The position numbers and the translations under genes are program-made. A DNA stretch of 64,000 nucleotides, taken from assembly GCA_034667465.1 (NCBI GenBank), contig JAXDJV010000007.1, positions 124,001-188,000 on the forward strand. The letters are read 5' to 3'. The stretch's first letter is position 1, and each line of letters opens with the position of its first letter. This DNA is from JAOBAU01 sp034667465 (GTDB taxonomy: Bacteria; Acidobacteriota; Thermoanaerobaculia; Gp7-AA8). Shown here in pieces: positions 58,539 through 64,000 of the stretch. The notes under the pieces were generated by a model. That model saw only the letters and a list, made by a program, of their open reading frames with translations. It did not search any database and had not been told where the DNA came from.

Positions 58539-59659
58539 TACGAAACGATCGCCGTCTTCACCGCGACGATGGGCGGCAGTCCGTCGACGATCGCCGTCCA
58601 CGTTTGTCCTTCATCGGACGAGCCGAACAGTTTGCCGCTGCGCGTGCCGAAGTAGACGCCGGCCGGCGCGAGAGCATCGACCGACATCGCATCGCGCAGC
58701 ACGGTTTCGTACGCGTCGTGCTGCGGCAGTCCATCGGTCATCGCTTTCCAGCTCGCGCCCGCGTCGCTCGTCCGATAAACGCGCAGCTTTCCTTCGGGCG
58801 TGCAGCGGAAAGCGTCGGCTTCGAGCGGCACGATCCACGCGCGATCGGCATCGCGCGGATGGATGGCGACCGGGAATCCGAAATCGGACGGCACGCCGTT
58901 CGCGATGTCGACCCAGTTCTCGCCGCGATCGTCGGTGCGATAGAGACCCCAGTGATTCTGCAGGAACATTCGCTCCGGCCGCTGCTGCGACTGCGCGACC
59001 TTGTGCACGCACTGGCCGAACTCCGGATGTTTGTCGGGGAGGAAGTCGGCGCGCACGCCGCTGTTCGACGCGCGCCAGCTCGCACCGCCGTCCTCGGTGA
59101 CGTACATGCCGGCGGTCGAGACGGCGATGCGAATTCGCTGCGGCTCGATCGGATCGGGAAGAATCGTGTGCAAACAGAGTCCGCCGCCGCCCGGCATCCA
59201 GCGCTCGCGATGCGGATGATTCCAGAGCCCTTCATCGAGCGACCACGTTTCGCCGGCGTCGCGCGAGACGAAAAGCGCTGCCGGCTCGACGCCGCAGTAC
59301 ATCGTGTCGGGCTCGAAGTCGCGTCCCGGAATGACCTGCCAGATTTGCGCGAGCGCGGCGCCGGTTCCCTGCGGAAACTTGACGGTCGCTTCTTCGGGAT
59401 TCGTCCAGTTGCGGCCGAAGTCGTCGCTCGAATGAAGGAGCGAGCCCCAGTGCATGCTCGACGCGGCCGCCCACAGTCGATGACGATCCGCGCGTCCGTC
59501 GTAGCCGATCGCATAAACGGCGCTGCCGGGAAAGTAAGGACCGCCAAGCTCCCACGTGCGGCGCGCCGCGTCCGCCACGAGAATGAACGCGCCTTTCATC
59601 GTGCCGACGAGGATGAGAACGTCGCCGCGCTGCGCATCGATCTGCTGAGTGACCGGCAT
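58538..59659 (-). CDS. BNR/YCF48-type beta-propeller protein
   Basis: 373 residues. Repeated Asp-box/BNR blades: SSDDFGRNWTN, SRDAGETWSLD, TEDGGASWRAS, TDDRGENWVDI, TSDAGASWKAM and SSDEGQTWTAI, about one per 50 residues, forming a sialidase-like propeller without the sialidase Arg triad. No signal peptide. This gene type commonly sits before a MoaD-like gene, as here. Function unknown. The ATG at 59659 has GGAGG upstream. Confidence 0.8.
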   Translation of the reverse strand: MPVTQQIDAQRGDVLILVGTMKGAFILVADAARRTWELGGPYFPGSAVYAIGYDGRADRHRLWAAASSMHWGSLLHSSDDFGRNWTNPEEATVKFPQGTGAALAQIWQVIPGRDFEPDTMYCGVEPAALFVSRDAGETWSLDEGLWNHPHRERWMPGGGGLCLHTILPDPIEPQRIRIAVSTAGMYVTEDGGASWRASNSGVRADFLPDKHPEFGQCVHKVAQSQQRPERMFLQNHWGLYRTDDRGENWVDIANGVPSDFGFPVAIHPRDADRAWIVPLEADAFRCTPEGKLRVYRTSDAGASWKAMTDGLPQHDAYETVLRDAMSVDALAPAGVYFGTRSGKLFGSSDEGQTWTAIVDGLPPIVAVKTAIVS

Positions 59660-59698
59660 GAGGTGAAACCTCCGAGCCGGCAAGTTTAGAGCGGAACG

Positions 59699-60718
59699 TC
59701 AGGGATTGGGGCCGATGCTGATCATGATCATGCCGTACGAGTGCGCGCGCGACGATTGCTGCACTCTCGTGACGAGCGGCCGGAACTCCGAGCTGCGCCA
59801 CGTCTGCTGATACGCGAAACGGAAATGGCGAACGCGGACGCTGACACCGGCGCGATGCTCGCGTACCGACGAGCGGCGTTCGATGCGATATTGCTCGTCC
59901 TCGGCGTCGATGAAAACGTTGCGTGCGACGTATGTCGCATTCGCGACGACGTAGACGTACGCGTCCCAATCCGGCCTGGTCTCGGGCTTCTCGCGCGTGT
60001 TCGTGCGAAGAGCGAAAGGCACTGCTCGAATCGGTTCGATGAAATGCAGCGGAAGGTTGTAGCCGAGGCGAACGGTCGTGCTCGCGCTGGCGTTGATGAA
60101 GACGTTTCCGGCAGCGCCGCCGATCGCCGGAGTGACGTCGAACCACGAGAGACGATCGTCGCGCAATTTCCGCGGAAGCAATTTCACACGCCGTTCGTAG
60201 CTGGCGAGGAATGCCGCCCACTCGCCGATCTGATTGTCCCATCCGAGCGGATCCTGTGCCCTCGGCGTGATGTGCTGATGGACGAACGTCTGCGCTTCCT
60301 CGGCATGCGAGTCGCGTCCGATCACGCCGGCATAAAGCTCGATGTGATCGTTCGTGCTCTGCCGCGTCGCATCGAACATCAGCGTCCCGTACAGCCAGCC
60401 TCCGTAAGGACGATCGCCGCGAATGGGCGTCGTCCTGGCAAGGTCCTCCGGCGTGTACATGTTCTGCCCGAGGCCGGCGGTGACCGTTCGGTCGCATTGT
60501 TCAGTCGCGTGGCCACACAGAATTGCGGCGATGCGATCGAGGCGGGAGTGGCTGCTCGGCACCCAGCTCCAGAGCATTCGCGTACCGTTCGTGTAAGCGC
60601 GGTCGCTTCGCAGCGACGCGCGCGCGAACGAATCGTTCTCTTCCTGCAGTGTGAACGTCTGCGCGTACGCGGAAACAGAGATCGAAGTCACGAGGATCGC
60701 GAAGCCGAGACGGCGCAT
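59699..60718 (-). CDS. LpxR/DUF2219-like outer-membrane protein
   Basis: 339 residues with a signal peptide (1-19). The pattern QEENDSFARASLRSDRAYTNGTRM, GLGQNMYTPED, DRPYGGWLYGTL and WDNQIGEWAAF matches the LpxR family, 12-stranded barrels that remove the 3'-acyloxyacyl group of lipid A. The catalytic His of LpxR cannot be placed with certainty, so lipid A deacylase activity is inference. RBS GGAGGG before the ATG. Confidence 0.8.
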   Translation of the reverse strand: MRRLGFAILVTSISVSAYAQTFTLQEENDSFARASLRSDRAYTNGTRMLWSWVPSSHSRLDRIAAILCGHATEQCDRTVTAGLGQNMYTPEDLARTTPIRGDRPYGGWLYGTLMFDATRQSTNDHIELYAGVIGRDSHAEEAQTFVHQHITPRAQDPLGWDNQIGEWAAFLASYERRVKLLPRKLRDDRLSWFDVTPAIGGAAGNVFINASASTTVRLGYNLPLHFIEPIRAVPFALRTNTREKPETRPDWDAYVYVVANATYVARNVFIDAEDEQYRIERRSSVREHRAGVSVRVRHFRFAYQQTWRSSEFRPLVTRVQQSSRAHSYGMIMISIGPNP

Positions 60719-60765
60719 GGTGCTTCCCTCCATCACAAGAGAAGGACGCGTGCGAGGATTTCCTC

Positions 60766-61230
60766 CTACCTCCCCTCCTCCTCCCACTTCCCCGCCGGAC
60801 AATGTTGTTTCGTCAGCCGCGCTTTGAGCCGCATATAGCATCCGCACAGTTCGCAGACGCGACGGTCCGTCGCCCACGGCGCGATCGTCAGCAACGGATC
60901 GTCGGCGGGCTCGCGGTAGTGAGGACAGCTGTTGCAGACCTCGAGTCTTCGGAAATACGTCGACGGCTCGACGAGGCCGAAGCCGTTCGCGGCCCACGCA
61001 CGGATCGAGCGCGTCAGCTCTTCGATCACGTCGACGGGCTGCTGTCGGACGGCGGCGTCTTCGTCCTCGGCGAGCAGCAGCGAATGCAGCAGCGCGGGTT
61101 TCTTCGCCAGCTGAGTGAGCCGCTCGCGAAAGACTTCATCATGCGCGGCTCGAAGGATCGCCGCCGCAGCGCGACGGCGATCCACCCCTCCGAGTCGAGC
61201 CAGCTCTTCGGCGGCTGCCTCGAGTGACAC
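60766..61230 (-). CDS. Cys-rich zinc-ribbon-like protein, unknown function
   Basis: 154 residues from a GTG. The N-terminal half is helical (LEAAAEELARLGGVDRRRAAAAIL). The C-terminal half has two Cys pairs in CNSCPHYRE and CELCGCYMRLKARL plus QHCPAGKW, a likely zinc-binding arrangement. It starts one base after the stop of the small protein upstream, so the two are co-translated. No characterised homologue known to me. Confidence 0.6.
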   Translation of the reverse strand: MSLEAAAEELARLGGVDRRRAAAAILRAAHDEVFRERLTQLAKKPALLHSLLLAEDEDAAVRQQPVDVIEELTRSIRAWAANGFGLVEPSTYFRRLEVCNSCPHYREPADDPLLTIAPWATDRRVCELCGCYMRLKARLTKQHCPAGKWEEEGR

Positions 61231-61231
61231 G

Positions 61232-61549
61232 CTAGTACGATCCGCTGCAGCTGCTCGACGAGCTGGGAACGATGACGACGCCGCTGGACGTGAGCGTGAC
61301 GGCGACAGACGTGTCGCCCGAATCGATGGCGCAGTCCTTGGTCGTGCTGCCGGCGTTCGAGCTGATCGCCCACCGATCGGTCGACGTCGTTTCCGTCTGC
61401 CACTCGCCGCCGCCGGCCGTCGCGCCGTTCGCGAGGTTGGAGAACGTGCAGGGCGTGCTGTTACACCCTTCCGCGAAATGCGAAACGGAACCGCTGATGG
61501 TCTGACCGGTGTTGTTCGTGACGGTGAATGGACCGCTGTGCTGAGACAT
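61232..61549 (-). CDS. Small beta-rich protein with paired Cys
   Basis: 105 residues, Ser/Thr/Gly-rich and without a signal peptide: FTVTNNTGQTISGSVSHF, GCNSTPCTFSNL, WQTETTSTDRWAIS, KDCAIDSGD and a tail ending SSSSSCSGSY. Spacing suggests a beta-sandwich. RBS GAGGAGC before the ATG is strong. It forms a pair with the Cys-rich gene downstream and lies near an ECF sigma factor. Function unknown; it could be an exported or assembled extracellular component. Confidence 0.6.
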   Translation of the reverse strand: MSQHSGPFTVTNNTGQTISGSVSHFAEGCNSTPCTFSNLANGATAGGGEWQTETTSTDRWAISSNAGSTTKDCAIDSGDTSVAVTLTSSGVVIVPSSSSSCSGSY

Positions 61550-61621
61550 TGTTTGCTCCTCTCGGTTTACGCAACGGCCTTATTGCCGTCGTGCATTCAT
61601 TAAGTGTCGGAACATTGAAAT

Positions 61622-62215
61622 TCATCTCACTCGACGTGATCCATGTCCGAGTTTTTCCTGTCGCTCGAGGATGTCGAGAAAGCTGCGGCGCGCGCGGAAC
61701 AGGACGCGGTTGAAGTGCGCGGAGTCGAGCCCGAGATCGGCGCAGATGCGGTCCTTTGGTTCGCCCTCGAAGTAGAAGCGAGTCAGCAGTTGCCGATAAC
61801 GAAGCGGACGGACCGACGCGACCGCGCGCTGCACACGCTCGCATTGCTCCTGACGCAGCACGTGCGACAGCTGACCCGGATCGGGATCGGGATGATCGAT
61901 TGCCAGGTTCTCTTCGACCTCGCCGCGACGTCTCGCTTTTCGCCAGCCGGAGATCAGCAGATAGCGCGCGGTCTGCCGAAGAAACTGCGCGAGCGCGGCC
62001 GGCTCGTCGATACCGCGGCGTCGCAGCCGCTGCAGCGCGGTGGCGAACGTTTCCTGATGAACGTCTTCCGCCGACCAGCGGTTTCGCGTGAGCGATTGCA
62101 GCATTCGCATGACCCGCGGGCCATATCGATGCACCAGTTCCGCTTCTGCGGCAGGATCGCCACTGCGGATTCGAGACACCAGTTCAGTCGCTTCCTTCGC
62201 CTCGCTCTCTTCCAT
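61622..62215 (-). CDS. ECF-type sigma-70 family RNA polymerase factor
   Basis: 197 residues with sigma-2 (ELVHRYGPRVMRML, WSAEDVHQETFATAL) and a sigma-4-like HTH (YRQLLTRFYFEGEPKDRICADLGLDSAHFNRVLFRARRSFLDIL). No anti-sigma factor gene is adjacent. Its downstream neighbours, the small beta-rich protein and Cys-rich protein, are plausible targets because they are on the same strand 72 bp away. Confidence 0.88.
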   Translation of the reverse strand: MEESEAKEATELVSRIRSGDPAAEAELVHRYGPRVMRMLQSLTRNRWSAEDVHQETFATALQRLRRRGIDEPAALAQFLRQTARYLLISGWRKARRRGEVEENLAIDHPDPDPGQLSHVLRQEQCERVQRAVASVRPLRYRQLLTRFYFEGEPKDRICADLGLDSAHFNRVLFRARRSFLDILERQEKLGHGSRRVR

Positions 62216-62550
62216 CGCCAGCCGAGACCTGTGGCAGACGTGTCGGATGACACGCGGCGCCTCACCGCGACAGCCGCGGGAATCAGGACGGCCGTTGCTC
62301 GTTTTGTCTCGGACCTCTCGCCGGCTAAGTGCATTCGAGCCGCCTGCGCTCTCACTTTTTCTTACTTACGGCGGTCAAGAGGTCCAGCCGTCAGGAAGGC
62401 CATTCGAGCGCGTGCGGCGAGTATCAGCATGTGGCGAAAATGCGCGACGTCGCGGATTTCTACCGCCTGTCGCGCGATGTGATTTCGCGCCTCTCAGCGG
62501 CGGCTCACGCGGACGCGAACATCACCACGCGCAGTGGAGACGCGATGATT
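62216..62550. other. Intergenic region upstream of the sigma factor
   Basis: 335 bp between the sigma factor start and the end of the SGNH hydrolase gene. It must contain the sigma factor promoter, which could not be placed. The plus-strand reading frames crossing it lack ribosome-binding sites and family similarity. Confidence 0.4.
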
Positions 62551-63189
62551 TCAACGCCGCCGATCGGCGGCGCGAAGCAGTCCCCTGCACGGACCGGAAA
62601 CCCGTTCCGCGATGAGCGCGTAGCCGCGCGCGTTCGGATGGATCTCGTCGCTCTTCAGCGACGGATCGGTGAGGATTCCGCGCAGGACGTTCGGCACGAA
62701 GAGGCAGCGCTCGTCGTGCGCGATCCGCTCGTACATCGATTCGTAATTCGCGTTCATGCTCGGAAAGCGGAAGCCGAGGAGGATGACCATCGCGCCGCGG
62801 CGCTCGATCTGCTGCACGATCGTGCGCAGATTCGTTTCGGTCGTCGCGATCGGAACGCTGCGCAGGAAGTCGTTGCCGCCCAGGCCGACGATCACGAGTC
62901 GCGGCTCGCGCGTGAGGACGTCGGCGTCGATGCGCGCGAGTGCGGTCTCGGTCGTATCACCGCTCACGCCGGCGTTGATGACGGAGACGCCGATCAGCTG
63001 CGACAGTTTGGATGGATAGTCGTCGCCCGCCGCGGCGCCGAAGCCGGCGGTGATTGAATCGCCGAACGCGACGATCGCGGTGCCGCGCGAAGAGAGATTG
63101 GCGACGCGCGAGTATCGCGACGGCCACAGCAGCCAGATCAATGCGATGACGATGACCGCAACAAGGACGATGACGCGCGGCTGCTTCAT
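62551..63189 (-). CDS. SGNH/GDSL hydrolase (TesA-like esterase)
   Basis: 212 residues. One N-terminal span (VIVLVAVIVIALIWLLW) anchors it or acts as a signal. Catalytic blocks: IVAFGDSITAGFGA (Ser), NAGVSGDTT (Gly), GLGGNDFL (Asn) and SDEIHPNARGY (Asp-x-x-His). Acts on ester or thioester substrates in the periplasm. Start at 63189. Confidence 0.9.
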   Translation of the reverse strand: MKQPRVIVLVAVIVIALIWLLWPSRYSRVANLSSRGTAIVAFGDSITAGFGAAAGDDYPSKLSQLIGVSVINAGVSGDTTETALARIDADVLTREPRLVIVGLGGNDFLRSVPIATTETNLRTIVQQIERRGAMVILLGFRFPSMNANYESMYERIAHDERCLFVPNVLRGILTDPSLKSDEIHPNARGYALIAERVSGPCRGLLRAADRRR

Positions 63190-63234
63190 GGATTGATTAG
63201 AACATCTGGCACAGAACTCGTAGCCTCCGCGGCT

Positions 63235-64000
63235 GTGAGTCGCGACAACGAGCCGCATCCTTTCGTCCGCGTGCGTGGCGCGCGGGAGCACAACCTCAAA
63301 GACATCGACGTCGACATCCCGCGCGACGCGCTCGTCGTCTTCACCGGCGTCTCCGGCTCCGGCAAGTCATCGCTGGCGTTCGGAACGTTGTACGCCGAGG
63401 CGCAGAGGCGTTATCTCGAATCCGTTTCGCCGTATGCGCGACGGCTCTTTCATCAGATGGCGGTGCCGGAAGTCGATGAGATCGATGGGCTGCCGCCGGC
63501 CGTGGCACTGCAACAACAGCGTGGTTCGCCGACGACGCGCTCATCAGTCGGCAGCGTCACGACGCTTTCGAATCTGCTGCGGATGCTCTACTCGCGCGCG
63601 GGTGACTATCCGCGCAATCAACCGTTGCTGTACGCGGAATCGTTCTCGCCGAACACGCCGGAAGGAGCGTGTCCCGAGTGTCACGGACTCGGTCGCGTTT
63701 ACACGGTCACCGAGGAGTCGATGGTGCCGGACGACTCGCTCACGATTCGCGAGCGCGCCGTCGCCGCGTGGCCGCCGGCGTGGCACGGACAGAACCTGCG
63801 CGACATCCTCGTCACGCTCGGATACGACGTCGATCGTCCGTGGCGCGAGCTGCCGCGAAAAGAACGCGACTGGATTCTTTTCACCGACGAGCAGCCGACC
63901 GTTCCGGTCTACGCCGGCTACACGCCGGAAGAGACGCGGCGCGCGCTGAAGCGTAAAGAAGAGCCGAGTTACATGGGGACGTTTACGAGCGCGCGCCGCC
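63235..64000 (+). CDS. UvrA-like ATPase (UvrA2 type), truncated by the window end
   Basis: From a GTG at 63235 the frame stays open to the end of the window (255 codons). N-terminal VRVRGAREHNLKDIDVDIPR, Walker A TGVSGSGKSSLAFGTLYAE, RYLESVSPYARR, and RSSVGSVTTLSNLLRMLYSR match UvrA. The first zinc-finger segment EGACPECHGLGRVY comes only about 45 residues after that block; in UvrA proper the UvrB-binding and insertion domains intervene. So this is a UvrA2-like or related ABC protein lacking those domains. Confidence 0.85.
   Translation, partial: MSRDNEPHPFVRVRGAREHNLKDIDVDIPRDALVVFTGVSGSGKSSLAFGTLYAEAQRRYLESVSPYARRLFHQMAVPEVDEIDGLPPAVALQQQRGSPTTRSSVGSVTTLSNLLRMLYSRAGDYPRNQPLLYAESFSPNTPEGACPECHGLGRVYTVTEESMVPDDSLTIRERAVAAWPPAWHGQNLRDILVTLGYDVDRPWRELPRKERDWILFTDEQPTVPVYAGYTPEETRRALKRKEEPSYMGTFTSARR

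Noticed and set aside
1..64000. CRISPR arrays, insertion sequences and prophage genes
   Set aside because: No regularly spaced direct repeats, transposase or integrase motifs, or phage structural modules were found; the fibre-like protein at 13774-14988 has a signal peptide and no phage neighbours.

Overview
The window is a GC-rich bacterial chromosome segment with short intergenic gaps and many 4-nt stop/start overlaps (ATGA, GTGA). Several starts (15429, 31524, 46374, 54624) follow a TAnnnT -10 box so closely that the mRNA should be leaderless or nearly so. The gene content would suit an environmental acidobacterium-like Gram-negative: an rpsF-rpsR-DUF2232-rplI operon, a PqiABC/MCE envelope system, an LpxR-like outer-membrane enzyme, a TonB receptor, HITELR-type secreted proteins, DUF1800/DUF1501 pairs and a box benzoate cluster. 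That phylum assignment is inference; no rRNA or other decisive marker is present.

Layout. 1-2.6 kb: SDR dehydrogenase, rhomboid protease and a convergent methyltransferase, separated by a palindromic terminator. 2.6-5.2 kb (minus): ribosomal operon rpsF-rpsR-DUF2232-rplI with a clear promoter, a candidate S6:S18 leader hairpin and an intrinsic terminator. 5.6-15 kb (minus): five-gene secreted/surface operon with a 1257-residue Rhs/YD protein. 15.4-21.2 kb (plus): formyltransferase, DUF1800/DUF1501 pair, then membrane genes ending in an HTTM protein. 21.1-26.9 kb (minus): the most unusual locus. It encodes an EpiD-like flavoprotein cysteine decarboxylase, a PqqD-type recognition protein, a 52-residue peptide ending in Cys, an HprK-like kinase, three ferritin-like proteins, a His-rich membrane protein and a SipW/S26B-like peptidase. 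This looks like a RiPP pathway of a type I do not recognise. A second HTTM gene pair, an asparagine synthetase, a membrane glycosyltransferase-like protein and an NTP_transf_5 protein lie beside it (26.9-32.6 kb).

32.6-38.2 kb: metallophosphoesterase, a selenoprotein (in-frame TGA at the peroxidatic Cys position of a membrane-anchored AhpC/TSA protein, with a SECIS-like hairpin directly downstream), an OPT transporter, two tiny membrane ORFs, a quinone oxidoreductase and RidA. 38.3-46.3 kb (plus): overlapping signalling operon of YfiR-like protein, hybrid histidine kinase, diguanylate cyclase, TonB receptor and response regulator-Ser/Thr kinase. 46.4-50.4 kb: boxR-boxC-boxB (benzoyl-CoA epoxidation pathway) without boxA. 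50.5-54.6 kb: O-antigen ligase-like protein, tandem XRE/S24 regulators, and an orphan antitoxin whose ParE-like toxin is cut off beside a palindromic repeat. 54.6-58.2 kb: pqiC-pqiB-pqiA. 58.2-64 kb: MoaD-like/BNR pair, LpxR-like protein, a two-gene unit of unknown function next to an ECF sigma factor, an SGNH hydrolase and the 5' part of a UvrA-like gene running off the end.

Two palindromic repeat families recur: GTCATCC(T/C)GAGCG-type at 32.5, 46.3 and 50.4 kb, and a GGGGGCGGCCGC-type at 1.5 and 54.3 kb, mostly between convergent genes. No rRNA, tRNA, CRISPR array or transposase was recognised.
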